From contig CM038225.1 in assembly GCA_021442155.1 (NCBI GenBank), forward strand, positions 83,526,925-83,590,924: 64,000 nucleotides of DNA, written 5' to 3'. Position numbers and translations under genes: made by a program. The notes beneath the pieces are model-generated. The model saw only the letters and a program-made list of their open reading frames with translations, did not search any database and was not told the DNA's origin. Source of the stretch: Cymbidium sinense. Lineage: Eukaryota > Streptophyta > Magnoliopsida > Asparagales > Orchidaceae. Position 1 is the first letter of the stretch; each line of letters starts with the position of its first letter. Shown piece after piece: positions 1-11,680 of this stretch.

Positions 1-1
1 T

Positions 2-82
2 AGTAGTAAGATTACATGATACTAATTCTATGAGGATGTTATTTACTTTGAAGATGAGGAAAATGAGGATGATCAAGAATAG
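2..82 (+). pseudogene. TNPD-like CACTA transposase, C-terminal remnant
   Basis: Frame 2 reads a very acidic tail, YEDVIYFEDEENEDDQE, ending at a TAG at 80-82, with two in-frame stops just upstream. CACTA TNPD transposases usually end in such an acid-rich tail. The rest of the protein is to the left of the window. The call rests mainly on position within the CACTA element; the tail alone is not diagnostic. Confidence 0.5.
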
Positions 83-149
83 GACACTATAAATTCAACA
101 TCTAGTGATTCATCATAGTTAATTGCATATCATATATGTTAAAGGTAGC

Positions 150-410
150 ATATTTTTATTTAGCACATAGGATGTACTTATTTTTGAAGTTGCACATTAT
201 TTTTTAATATACTATAGTCACATGCCATTTTTTTTATATACTATAGTTTCACACTATTTTTTACATACTATAATTGTCAGGTTATTTTTTTTTATTTTTT
301 TGCATACTATTTTTTATATATTTTAGTTGCATATTATTTTATTACAAATTATAGTGGCACACTATTTTTTTATTTTCATGTATACTAATTTTATTTTGTT
401 TAGTTTATTA
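150..410. repeat. AT-rich degenerate direct repeats inside the CACTA element
   Basis: Words of the type 'cacactattttttacatactatagt' recur roughly every 25-40 bases (for example around 195-270, 300-325 and 335-395) with much divergence. It separates the two transposase remnants and codes for nothing visible. Confidence 0.55.
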
Positions 411-1059
411 CTTCCCTTTTATTTTTTCTAATAGATCTAACCATTATAATTTTCTTTTTGTAACAAATGGTAATAGGTGGTGGTGATCATATTCTATGAC
501 GATCAATCATGAGCATCGATCTAATATTCAGCCTACCCTATCATCACTACCATGACCTCCATTTTGATCTCTCCACCTTAGACTACTGGACTTGCCGGTA
601 CACATGACTACCACTCTCCAAAGCCTACTTATACCACACCATTTTGCCCATATCAGGTACACACAGGTCATAAGGAGCCCAGGGTTTCACCATATGCCAC
701 CAAGTCAGCCTAATCTATCTATGCTCACTTAGCATAAGGTAATTGAGCCATTGACATCATGCACTTTTATTGAGTTAGAGGGTGACACATAAGTATATTT
801 AAGAACTTATAGTTTTAAATTTTTGTTGTACAAAAATTAACTATATTTATGAGGTTCAATTTTTCTAGAGAAGCCATACACAAAATTAAGGAAAAAAAAA
901 ATAAATTTGATGCTCATTATATATCATAGAAAAGGTGTCACTTGAAGTGTGTGGCATGTGGTTCAAGGAATTGAAGATATTATCATCACTCTTTACATAT
1001 ATCTAATGCATTATATTATGTTAAACCACTATTGATTATCATTAATATATTTTATGTAA

Positions 1060-2000
1060 TAGATGAATTTTAGGTGGTTGTCGAGGCATAGTCAGATCAT
1101 CAGAAAAATTTTTGAGTCGAGAAGTGCAGTCCATTTATGCGAAATGTTCACAGACATGCACAAGTTTGGGCAAAGATAATTTTAAATTAGAAAGGATGTG
1201 TTGGATGAGTTCTATATAGCTTAGGCCTCCTTATATTACGTTTGTAAGAGGGAACATGCTAAACAAAATCAAGCATCTGATTGTGGAGGCATGGATAGCT
1301 CTCTACATACTAGAGGTTTAGTTCTTCACATTAAGTAAAACAAAGCATGGTGAGTCATTTGTTACTTGTAGCAATTAAATTTATAATTAGACCTAATTAA
1401 TTTCATAGGAATGTTTATAGGCAAAAGTTCTTAGAAATGAGTCTACCATTATAAAATTACATAGCATAACACATTAGCATCATGTTAATTAGTAGTGGGT
1501 TGATATTCAGTTATGGAGAGCTTACATAAATTAGCTTATTATTTCTAAATTATAATTTTATTAAAATATATTATGTTTAAATAATATTAAAATTTCTTAT
1601 AAGATGATTACATAAGGCTGAAGGAGGTTGTTAGTCAGAGCTCTACTAATGCAGGTAGTTTTAGTAGACAGTCTAAGCAATATGAGTATGATATCTGGAA
1701 AGATGCTATTGGAGGTAAGAAGGGAAGGGTATGTGGCAAAAGCTCATAGGGGTTGGCCTATGATGCTTGCCATTCATTCTCTAGAATAAGCAGTGATTTG
1801 ATTGACAAGATAACTAAAAGGCATGTTGTTAAGGTGGATGAGGACATGGAGGCTAGCTTGACTGTTTAAATGGAAGCTCAGATGGCTTCCATGGAGGCTA
1901 AAATGGAGAATATGTGTAGAGATAAATGGAAGGAAAATGAATTACTAGTGGAGGAGAGGAGGACGATGGCGACATTGAGGAGAATGATGATGACTAGGTC
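1060..2000 (+). pseudogene. CACTA second transposase-like protein (En/Spm plant transposase family), broken
   Basis: Two blocks can be read. About 1060-1330 gives pieces such as KQNQASDCGGMDSSLHTRG; the '..GS.HTGG' signature is typical of the plant En/Spm-associated transposase family (Pfam Transposase_24). After an AT-rich gap, about 1635-2000 gives one frame running ...QYEYDIWKDAIGGKKGRVCG..., then a helical, Met/Glu-rich stretch (MEAQMASMEAKMEN), with in-frame stops near 1746 and 1867. The 'GG.K.GR..G' motif followed by a coiled-coil tail is what this family shows. Frameshifts and stops make it a pseudogene; the gap at about 1340-1610 may be an old intron or an insertion. Family assignment is from remembered motifs and was not checked by search. 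Confidence 0.7.
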
Positions 2001-2264
2001 TTTATTGGTGCTTGTATTTTTGTTTCTTAGCATTATATTTCTATGATGCTATTGATATTATTTAATTTTAGTTACTAGTTGATTTATCAAAATATTAATA
2101 TTTTAGAATTGTTGTAAGAAAACTATCAATTAAACCTCTATTTTCTATTGGTACAGATATCTTATAGAGATGTTGTGCGTATGTTAGAGTCAATTATGAA
2201 TCAATTTTGGAGTTATTGCATGGTTTTTCTGCATATGTAAAAATCAAAATACATGCGAAGCTCT

Positions 2265-2384
2265 TTTAATTTTTTTTAGATCTATATCAGTTTATGGTAG
2301 ATTTTCGATGGATTTCTTATCAACTTTAATTTTTTTTAGATCTATATCAATTTATGGTTGATTTTTGATGGATTTCTTATCACT
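2265..2384. repeat. 60-bp tandem duplication, two copies
   Basis: The segment beginning with a run of tttaattttttttagatctatatc occurs at 2265-2324 and again, exactly 60 bases on, at 2325-2384, with only a few substitutions (for example tcgatgg versus ttgatgg). It lies at the inner edge of the CACTA subterminal region. Confidence 0.85.
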
Positions 2385-2389
2385 AACAT

Positions 2390-2773
2390 CGATACAACCC
2401 GTCATGAAGGATTTCTAACAGGCAAAAAAATTCTGGCAGATTTCCAACGGAATCCCTTCGTCGATAATTTCCAACTGAATTTTTGCCAGAAATTCTACCT
2501 AGGAATTTCCAGTGGAAATTTCATTCCAGCAGGTGTTTTTCCAGGGGTTCTTCCATTGTTTCATTGGAAAAATATCCCTAGCAAAAATTTCATTGGAAAT
2601 TCACCATAAATTCATTTTTATTTGATAAAGTGAACATTATAATGCATTTTTAACTAAGACTTTACCAACAGAGAAAATCCATTGGAAATCTATAAAAAAA
2701 AATTGTATTTTCAACATATTTGACTTAATTTTTGATAGATTTTTTCATCAAAATAGCTAGTTTTCCTATAGTG
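2390..2773 (-). repeat. CACTA 3' subterminal repeats and terminal inverted repeat
   Basis: Short words in both orientations (tttccaacgga, tttccagtgga, ttggaaat, gccagaaatt) are crowded between 2400 and 2720, as expected for transposase-binding subterminal motifs. The terminal part, about 2734-2773, reads from the outside CACTATAGGAAAACTAGC. An 83-codon open frame over this region (2358-2609) is a by-product of the repeats and not a gene. Confidence 0.75.
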
Positions 2774-3366
2774 AGAATCTAAGAAGGCCCACAATAGTGT
2801 TGGAAGAGAAGATATGGAGAAGATTCAAGTGCTAATAGGTGAGTGCTATATTTGATTTATTTAAAACTTTAGGGTGTTAGAAATGTTAATTAGTGACTTT
2901 GGGTGTAACATATGTAAGTAATAATGTTTAAAGCTATTTATATATAAATCCCTCTTATCTTTATTTTCTACTTTACTTTCATACATGTTGTAATTAGATT
3001 TTAGTAATGAAGTTATTGAACTCAACACTTAACTTTTTTTAAAGGACTCACCCATAAAAAGAGCCAATTTCTTTCTCATTTCTTATCCCCACGAAGATGG
3101 TAATCCCAAATCAAAAAATCCATAATTTTTTGAACCAATCATTCTCCTCAAAATTTATAGTAAAAAAAGTAGGTTGTTATAGATATTAAATTATTCATAT
3201 ATAAATATATATTTTGATTATTTTAAAATGATTTAATTAGAATATGAATGAATCAATCCAAAATTGTTTCATAAAATTTGCATGCTGAAAAATGTTATGT
3301 ATAAATTATAAATTTTTATAAAGTTCATAATACAATTAAAAACTATTATGATTGATATTTATAGGG
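2774..3366. other. AT-rich spacer, no gene seen
   Basis: Directly outside the CACTA end. No open frame of note, no recognised repeat and no RNA gene. Confidence 0.6.
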
Positions 3367-4440
3367 CCATTGTGGTTGGGTGGTGGCTATGTGGTCGGAG
3401 TCAGGTGATTGTGGTCTGGCGATCTTTAATCTAGAAAGGGTGGTGAAGCAACATTAATTGTACATAGGTGGCTTGGAAACCATTTTGAGCCAATGGTGGT
3501 TGAGCGAGGTTGCTTAGGAAATCAAAGTCAAGCTATAATGGTTGAGAGATTATGGTGAGGGTGACCTATAATTAGATGATGGTGGTCGACTAACTTTACT
3601 TTGGTGATAGTGGTTATACGATGATGGTTGAGACCATAATTTTGTGGTTGTCTAACAATGGTGGCCAGGTGGTTGCAGTTTGGCAACAAAAGTAAGGCAA
3701 CAATGATTTATTGGAAAAGTTTAGGTAGTGGTTTCATGATAAAGCTTGTGTAGTAGTAGTCTAATAGCAGAGGTCATGTGGTTGTGTTCTAACCAACTGA
3801 TCAATTGATATCTGATGATGACATTTTGATGATGGAGGTTGAGAATCAAAAGTCAAAAAGTGGCAGTCATACGATATTGATCTTAATGGTTTAGTAGTGA
3901 TCTAATCACACATCTTATGGTAGTGATAAAATGATGGTAGTCTAATGGTAGTGTTTGAAGTACCAGCAACCTAATGGTATTCAGATGATAGTAGTTTGAT
4001 GGTGAGATCGAGTTTGATGGGGATAGTCAGCAACAATAGTTTGATAATAACCATGGGGCGATGATGATCTAATCACAATAGTACAATAATGATAATGGTT
4101 GATTAGTGGTGGAAATCTAAAATTAATGGTTAGATTATGGTTATTTGATAATGGTGATCAGGTGAGGTGGTCAAATTGTGGTAGTTAGCAATAGTGATTG
4201 AGTAATGATTGGATGATGGTAGTTGTGTAATGGTGGTCTAACTTTAGTAGTTAGATGATGGTAGTATAATAGTACTGGTCAAGCTATGATAGTCAATAAT
4301 GATGATTGGGTAGTGACAACCCGACAATAATGGTCAGGCTGTAGTAGTTGATTATATTGGTCAAGTAGTAGCAATATAAGGGAACTATTCATGTAGTGGT
4401 GGTTCAACAACATTAGTTAGGCTACGATGCTTCGATGGTG
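3367..4440. repeat. Degenerate GTGGT / GATGGTGG-like tract
   Basis: More than 1 kb of loosely periodic words such as gtggttg, gatggtggt, tagtggtc, aatggtagt and gtcatatgatg, strongly purine+T biased on this strand, with no exact unit. It looks like an old, heavily mutated minisatellite. The same texture recurs at 8640-8794 and at 24350-24420. Confidence 0.6.
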
Positions 4441-6619
4441 ATGGTGCCTTGACCTAACCCAATATGACTTAAATATCATAAAAAATCACATCAAATCAAG
4501 TTTATGATGAAAAAATTTGTCTAAGATCTATTTAAAAGGATTTTTTATCCTTTAAAATTTTGTTAACATAAAGCCATTGCATCATTAGAGTATAATAGGT
4601 AAAAAAAGAAGTTATAAGCTAACATATATTTATATTATCCAAAATTATTTATATTCCAATTACTTATATGAAATAACTACAATACTTTGATAAGTCTAAT
4701 AAAGTAAAATTATTATATGATTATAAAAGATTTGATTTATATTATCAAAAAAATTATATTTATGAGTGAGATCAAGAACCTTATTTCATTGGAGTTTTTA
4801 TCCTTTCTTAAATATAATATATGAAGGTAACCTAACAATGAGAAATAATAACTTTTTAAGTTATACAAAACTTATAAATGTATTTAATGCACAAAAATAA
4901 AATAATATACATAATAATAATCATTTTATTAGGATAGTAAATCTTTGTTCAATAAATAATTCTATATATTACTACTAGTATATAAGTATCATTTATGATG
5001 TATAAATTATGATGAAAGCATATTATTTTGATATCATATGTCTAGAGGATATCTTATTGTAGTAGTAATTATCTTTGCAACTCATTTATTATACATAATA
5101 GTATAAAAGATTAGCATGACATATGTAATATCTAAGTTAGATATTTTTACTAATTGTATCGTTTTATATGTTTTTTTTGCCATGCACATCATAGTAAGTT
5201 AGATACATGAATATCAAATCAATAAGAACATTTAGATAATATAATGCTTAGAAGTCATCACCCTTAACTCGTTAACACTCATACATATCAATATTAGCCT
5301 TATGTCTTCTATTTAATATCAAGTTCACTCTACTAATCCCTATTTAACTCCTCAATCTCTCTCCTATGGAGGGAAATCAGTTTCCACCAATATGAATCAT
5401 AATATCTAGTATTTTATGTATACATATTTTGTAGTAGATTTATTATCCTATATCATACTTGACATTTATTTCATTATGTTAGCTTTAGTATATAAAAAAC
5501 ATGCACATGAAAAAAAGTTGATTTCATGGAATATTTTAATATATTCAATTAACATGTATAAGTCATAATAGATAAATAATAGTAGGCTTGGATATCATTT
5601 ATGTTATATAATTTGTAAATTATGAAATAATTCTAGCAAAATTTTAAAATAAGTTTATATAACTCAATTTAAGGCTTATATCTTAAAAATAAGAATTTTC
5701 TTAATGAATATTATCATGTCAATATGTATAGAATAATTAAAGTAACAAAATCCTAAGCGTTATATGATGAAAGCTTTTAAAACACTAATATAATTTGTTT
5801 CTTGATTTTTATAAGGTCTCGCTAAATAAATATAAGAACCAAATCAATGAAATAGTTTTGAATAATGGCAACCTACCTTAAGTTGAATAATTTCTTCAAC
5901 TTAGATGTCTCACAAAAAGAGCACTAAAAGTTAATACCCAATAATAATTTAATAATATCATGTCAACATATATAATATAAATTTAGTAATAAAATACTAA
6001 AAGTTACTTGATGAAAGCTTTCAAAATGAGCTATATTTTATTTTATTTTTAATTTTTATATGTTCTTATTAGATTAATACAAGAATAAAATTAGTAAAAA
6101 TAGAAGTAGGATAATATTAGCTTACTTCAAAGTGGATAATTTCTTTTGACTGCTTCATCATAGAAAATGACTCTAAAACCTTCAAAAGTATGCATTCTTT
6201 CTTTTTTTTCTCTTTTTTTTCTCCGTCATTCTTTATCATCTCAACTTTTTAAGAGAAGCAACATATGTTTGTAAAGAGTTTTGAATAATGATTAAGCTTT
6301 ATATAAAAAATTAAAGTTAAAGTATAATTATAATTTGATAAATGATTTAGTTTTAGTTAAAAAATTTATACAACTTTCATTATTTATTTAAATCCTTAGA
6401 ACAAGAAAGTATAACAAAATAATTATAAATAATGATTCATGTATAAAATGCTCTTGTGAAATTGGTTTACAAAATGAGCATTATATAGGTTTAGACAACT
6501 CACTTTTTTTAGCATTTATAAATTCCTTAGAGAGCCTTAACTGAATAAATAACATTTTATTTCTATTATCTATAATGCTCATGAAAATAGAAAAAAAGGT
6601 ATAAAATAGAGTCCACAAT
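4441..6619. other. AT-rich spacer
   Basis: Very AT-rich with stops in all frames. Apart from the tandem duplication at 5713-6190 and a pyrimidine tract at about 6190-6240, nothing could be recognised. Confidence 0.6.
5713..6190. repeat. ~244-bp diverged tandem duplication
   Basis: The string atcatgtcaa..ta at 5713 recurs at 5957, and the following landmarks keep the same spacing: gatgaaagcttt (5766 versus 6009), tataag/tatgttcttatt, and cctaccttaagttgaataatttctt versus gcttacttcaaagtggataatttctt. Identity is roughly two thirds by eye. On the minus strand each unit ends in a splice-donor-like step (CTTAAG|GTAGG and TTTGAA|GTAAGC), so the unit could derive from a duplicated exon, but every frame of the first copy has stops. 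Confidence 0.6.
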
Positions 6620-6637
6620 TCTCTAAATTTGTTGAAA
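6620..6637. repeat. LINE target-site duplication, left copy
   Basis: The 18-mer TCTCTAAATTTGTTGAAA here is identical to 8355-8372. It flanks the LINE directly, as expected after target-primed reverse transcription. Confidence 0.88.
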
Positions 6638-8354
6638 CAACAACAACAAGCCTTTATTCCACTATGTGGGGTCGGCTACATGAATCCTTCTTCTCCATTG
6701 TGTATTACTATGTGTCAAATTCTCATTTAATTCAAGTATACTAAGGTCATTTTTATACAACTTAACAAAGAATTTTTAGGTCTATCTTTACCTTTCTTAT
6801 CATAAGGAAAATCTAATGCATCTACTCTCCTAACCGGGTCATCGGATGGCCGATGCTTTATCTGGCCAAACCATCTAAGACGACTCTCTTTAATCTTATC
6901 TACCACTTAAGCTACTCCAACTTTTTCCCAAACATACTCATTTCATATTTTATCTCCAAGATTAAGCCACTCTTGCACATGAGAATCCTCATCTCTGCAA
7001 CACTTAACTTATTCTTATGCTTCTTTTTTATTGGGCAACATCCTGCACCATAACTCATTGCAAGTCTTACCATCATCTTATGAAATTTTTCCCTTAAGTT
7101 TAAGCAGAACTTTTTTATCACACAATAGGCCAGATGCATTCCTCCACTTCAACCATCCAACTTGAATTCTACTAATAACATCTCCATCTATTTCACCATC
7201 ATTTTGAACAATATAGCCTATATATCTGAATCGCTCACTCTTTTTAATGACTTACCCAATGTCACAACACTGCCACTAAAACTTCTACAACTAAAATTAC
7301 ACTCCATATATTCAGTTTTAGATCTACTTAAATGAAAACCTTTAGACTATAAGGTTGACCTCCATAATTCAAGTTTCTCTTTGACTCCCTCTGTAGTCTT
7401 TTCAACAAGAAGAATGTCATTAGCAAAAGGCATACACCAAGGTACATCTTCCTATAAATGCCTAGTAAGAACATCCATAACAAAAGCAAAAAGATAAGGG
7501 TTTAAAGCTAATTCTTGATGTAATCCAATTGAAAGAGAAAAATATTTTATCAATCCTCCTTGTGTTTGGACAAAAGTAATAGCTATAGTATACATATCCT
7601 TAATGACTTGAATATAACCAATATTAACTCCTTTCTTTTCCAGAACTCTCCAAAGAACATCTCTCTTGAAACTTTATCATAAGGTTTCTCTAAATCAACA
7701 AATATCATATGTAGATCCTCCTTACTTTCTCTATACTTCTCCATCAAACCCATTAACAAATGTATAACATCCATAGTTGATCTACCTGACATGAAACCAA
7801 ACTAATTGTGAGAAACTTTTGTATCACATCATAACCTATGCTCAATTACTCTCTCCCATAATGTTAATGTATGACACATTAACTTAATTCTCCTATAATT
7901 TGCACACTCTTGTGCATCACTTTTATTCTTAAATATAGGAACCAACAAACTCTTTCTTTACTCATCTGGCATCTTTTTAGTCTTTACAATAACATTAAAA
8001 AGATTTGTAAGCCAAGAAATTCCATGATCTTTTAAACATTTTCACACTTCTATTGGGATATCATCAGGTCATACTATTTTTCCACATTTCATTTTTTAAA
8101 GCTTCTCTAACTTCAAATTTACTAATATGACGATAAAAATAAAATTCTCTATTTTTTGTTTAGGGTATTAAGATCGCTAAAATCAATCTTATTTTCAGAT
8201 CCTTCATTGAAAAGTTTATCAAAATACTTCATCCACCTATAAGCACTTTATGATTTTCATCCTTAATGCACCTCACTTGAACTAGATCGTTGCATCTTCC
8301 ATCTCTTTGGTTGGCTAACTTATACATACATCTTTCACCTTCTTTGGTATCCAA
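6638..8354 (-). mobile_element. 5'-truncated RTE-type LINE
   Basis: The element reads on the minus strand. Its 3' end carries the widespread plant LINE tail in which CCGACCCCAC is followed by AAGGCTTGTTGTTGTTG, that is, a short TTG-repeat tail and no poly(A). Upstream is a reverse transcriptase pseudogene. It is about 1.7 kb long, far shorter than a full RTE element (usually over 3 kb), and begins inside the region before the RT domain, so it is 5' truncated. A perfect 18-bp target duplication flanks it (6620-6637 and 8355-8372), which fixes both ends. Confidence 0.9.
6715..8354 (-). pseudogene. LINE reverse transcriptase (RTE clade), broken
   Basis: Read on the minus strand, frames joined by several frameshifts give a linker TKEGERCMYKLANQRDGRC (near 8350), then YFDKLFNEGSE, then DDIPIEVWKCLKDHGI (near 8070-8030), MSGRSTMDVIHLL (7792 downward), DLHMIFVDLEKPYDKVSRE (about 7700; the F.DLEKAYD motif that holds one catalytic Asp), and the catalytic FADD box at 7416-7427. 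That box now reads FAND, so one catalytic aspartate is lost. The C-terminal region follows: SYGAGCCPIKKKHK and LSVAEMRIL (7139-6912), then RWFGQIKHRPSDDPVRR (about 6850). The order and wording are those of plant RTE LINE ORFs. There are many stops, so no active enzyme is made. Confidence 0.88.
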
Positions 8355-8372
8355 TCTCTAAATTTGTTGAAA
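8355..8372. repeat. LINE target-site duplication, right copy
   Basis: Exact copy of the 18-mer at 6620-6637. Confidence 0.88.
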
Positions 8373-8789
8373 GTGATTGTAAATATTGGACTTATAACAA
8401 ATCCAAAAATTTTATTTGAAAGTTATAAGTTAAAATCTATCTTATAAAATTTAAGAGATTATATTATTATTTCTTAGTATGATAATTATAAAATCATTAA
8501 AGCTCAAATTAACTTAAAAATAATTTTTAATTTATATTTTAAAATATCATATTAATTGAATATTTATTTATATAAATACATTAAAAATAAATAGAAATTT
8601 AAAATTAATATGGTTTCTTGGATTGAATAACACTTGTGGATTTAAGTGGTAGTAGTTCAATGATGAAGGTCAAATGATGATCTAACAATTACGGGTTGCG
8701 GTGGTTTTTCATGATAATTAGGCAATAATATTCAAACAAAGATTGTTGGTGATTGTGATCAGATTGTGGTAATGATCTAATTATGGTAG
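8373..8789. other. AT-rich spacer ending in a GTGGT-like tract
   Basis: No gene. From about 8640 the words gtggtagtagttc, gatgatctaac, gcggtgg and gtggtaatgatc resemble the tract at 3367-4440. The retrotransposon LTR O was inserted into the end of this tract. Confidence 0.55.
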
Positions 8790-8794
8790 TATGG
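8790..8794. repeat. Target-site duplication of LTR O, left copy
   Basis: tatgg, repeated exactly at 24350-24354 directly after the other end of LTR O. Confidence 0.75.
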
Positions 8795-9205
8795 TGTGTT
8801 GAATTTTATTTGAAATACCACAAAAATCTTAGGGGTACTTATAATCAAATACATTATTAAAGAATAAATATACTATCTCAAAAGATAAATATATTTCTCT
8901 ATAATGGTTTCAATTACTTAATCATGACTCTTAAGGCTGATGGGTATTCGATATACTAGAGATTTTTTTTATGAACTACATGGAGAAGTAGAATAGAGTT
9001 TATTTTAATGCAGGATTCGTATTTCCCTATAAGGCCAAGCCCCTATAGTTAATTATATATTAGAAGAGAGAGAATTCCTCCTAAGAAAACTCTCAATATA
9101 GAAACTGACTTTATCCCTATGGATTTCAAAGCTTTTCTTAAAAGGATAGTTAATTTGGAAATTCAAAAAGGGAATGTTTCAAGAAGGAAGAGTTCTTTTT
9201 GGAAG
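8795..9205 (-). mobile_element. LTR O (solo LTR), left part
   Basis: Begins tgtgttgaattttattt, alignable with tgtggtgtttatttt, the end of LTR A, and then follows the LTR order in diverged form: actatctcaaaagata, tatactagagattt, aagcccctatagttaattat. It stops at 9205, where LTR A was inserted, and continues at 15451. The tg here is the LTR's 3' end when read in the presumed minus-strand sense (...CA). Confidence 0.75.
9201..9205. repeat. Target-site duplication of LTR A, left copy (imperfect)
   Basis: ggaag here against agaag at 15446-15450. One of five bases differs, which is tolerable for an old insertion. Confidence 0.55.
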
Positions 9206-11016
9206 TGTGGTGTTTATTTTTGATATGTATATATGAGAGAGACCACTTAGATTTGAGGGTGTACTTATTGGTGTGATCGGGTATGACATTGAGGTATCAT
9301 GTACTATCTCTAAAGATAGAGACATCACCCTTCAATGGACCTAATCACCTAATAAGGACTCCTAAGGCATGACAGGTCTTCGAATATACTAGAGATTTTC
9401 CCCCCTACTTTATATGGATGAATAAAGCAGGATTTATATTAAACCAGGTTCTAAAATTCCCTAAGGGGGCAAGCCCCCATAGTTAATTACATCCTAAGGA
9501 GGGTGAGTTCCTTAGGAATACTTTTGAAAAAGTATAAAATTATTGTCTCCAAAGATTTCAAGGGTAAGACTATCAAAGGATTGGTTATGTTTGGAAAATC
9601 AAATGGGAGATTGTTCAAGGAGAAGACTTATTTTGGAAGCCAAAGGAGATGAGTGGAGAATGCTCATGATATTAGGATGCCTAGTGAGCATTTGAATTTG
9701 TCCTATGGTTGGGCTTTATAAATTTGAAAGTGAGGAGAATTATTTATTTGAAGTTAAAATTTTATTTGATTATTAGGGCTTATAATCCACCAACACAAGG
9801 TTAGGGGAATGCTTAAGAGGTGAGGATTTATACTTGTAGCCCGAAAAAATAGCAACCTCAAATCCTAAATCTAGGGAGCTTTGGCAAGAGATAAAGCATG
9901 ACCTAAATCTAAGCGGAAGTGGGTATATGGTTTACTTCCACAAGAGAAAGTAAACCACCCGACTGTTGGACTTATAATAGTTTTAAATCCATGTGATCAA
10001 GTCATATGATTTTGCAAGATAGTTGGACTGTTATTATTTAGAAAGAAACTAAAGTCCTTAAACCCAATCTCTAATAGACTAGATTGTGAGTGGTATGAGC
10101 AACGACTTAGTCTAATACAAATCTTTTTAATTTTTATTTGATTTTGACACTTCATTTTGATAAAAACCATAGGATTTTTATATGTCTAAAGCATGATAAA
10201 AATGGATTATGGGATAAATCAGTGGTAAAGAGGTATTTTCCACCATAGAGGAGACCCTCAAAGGCCAAGTCTTCCCCTATCATGCAAGGATGGAAACCTT
10301 TTTTTAGCAAGAGTGAAATAATATGCATGCATGATATTAAACATACAACATTCAACTAAGGAGTTGCTAAATATTTTAATTATCTTAATTTAATTCCTAG
10401 GCCTTATGTGAGATTATGAGTTATAGAAAATTTTAGTTTTGAGTTGTAGTTGGGGTAGAAAATTTAATTTTTTTTGTAAGAGCCTAATCGGATCTAGGCC
10501 ATAGAACAAACACCAATCATAAAAAACTATAAAATTGCATAATATTTCTATTGTGCAATATAAACATAACATCAAACATTTTATAAATCTAACATAAAAG
10601 AATAAAATGCTGGTGTAATTAGGTACCACCGTACAACCCAAAAAGAGAAAATGGGTAGCTGACCTCTACCCTTATACAACCTCAAATCCACTTTAAGTGG
10701 TTTAATTGATTTGATAATTTTACTTAGTATTTTCTTTTGTTTCATTTGATTAACACTTAACAAATAGTTATTATAAAGAGAGGAAAGAGAATTGCTCTCT
10801 TTCATCCCTACTCTAAGCCACTTCTAAAGCATGTTCATTAACTAATTCTTTAGTGAATGACTTATTACACATTTTAAAATTAATTCTAAATTTAGGTTCA
10901 CTTTAAATGATCTTATTCAAAAGAAGGAATCTTAAGATTAATTGGGATGAATTACTATCACATGACACATGTTCAATCATTTCCTTCTATCATATGTAAC
11001 ATACATATAATTGAAT

Positions 11017-11018
<2 letters not shown>

Positions 11019-11097
<79 letters not shown>

Positions 11098-11098
11098 T
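11019..11098. repeat. (TA)n microsatellite in LTR A
   Basis: About 80 bp of near-perfect TA repeats. (TA)n runs sit at comparable places in LTRs B and D. Confidence 0.95.
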
Positions 11099-11160
11099 TT
11101 TAGCACACTTTAAATAAATGATGCATATGTGTATTTTGTAGAAATATGGGATTTCACTCA

Positions 11161-11680
11161 TTAGCTAAATGCACATTCAAGTGTATAAAAGTTTTAAGCA
11201 AGTACTTCACCATTGTTAATCAGGAGTGAGGTAAAGACCTCTTTGGGGCTACTTAAAGCTGTGCATCTCTGGAATGTCTAGATTAAATATACCCACTATT
11301 CTTAAATACACATGAATGTACAAATGACTACAATAATAGAAAAATCATTCAAAAGTTGTATTTCTATTTAATTGAATTATTTATTCATGTAAGCCAAGGT
11401 TGAAAATGAGATTTTCATTCATTAGCTAAATGCACATACAAGTGTATAAAAGTTCTAAGCAAGTACTTCACCATTGTTAACCAGGGGAGTGAGGTAAAGA
11501 CCTTGGGGCTACTTAAAATCATGCATCCCCAGAATGTCTAGACTAGATATACTTGCTATTCTTAAATATACATAAATGTACAAACAATTATAAGAATGAA
11601 AAAATCATGCAAAAGTTGTATTTGATTTAATTGAATTATTTATACATGTGAGTTAAAGTTCTATCTAAGTTTTAACATGG
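11161..11680. repeat. LTR A internal tandem repeats, period ~261 bp
   Basis: ttagctaaatgcacat starts at 11161 and again at 11422. Each unit then shows agtgtataaaag, caagtacttcaccattgttaa, gaggtaaagacc, ttggggctactt and aatgtctaga. The same unit is found two to three times in LTRs B, C and D and once in E. Confidence 0.8.

Larger units (their letters stand above)
1..2773 (+). mobile_element. CACTA (En/Spm) transposon, 3' half
   Basis: The right end is a terminal inverted repeat: read on the minus strand from 2773 it begins CACTATAGGAAAAC, the hallmark CACTA start. Upstream lie subterminal repeats rich in tttcca/ttggaaa words (about 2390-2760), a second-gene transposase pseudogene (about 1060-2000), and the acidic tail of a TNPD-like transposase at the window edge. 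The order TNPD, second protein, subterminal repeats, terminal repeat matches CACTA elements. The left half lies outside the window, so the opposite terminal repeat and the 3-bp target duplication (expected partner of aga at 2774-2776) cannot be checked. All coding parts are broken, so the copy is non-autonomous now. Confidence 0.85.

Noticed and set aside
2358..2609. 83-codon frame in the CACTA right end
   Set aside because: Made of subterminal repeats; no coding signature.
6853..7053. 66-codon plus-strand frame
   Set aside because: Antisense of the LINE coding region.
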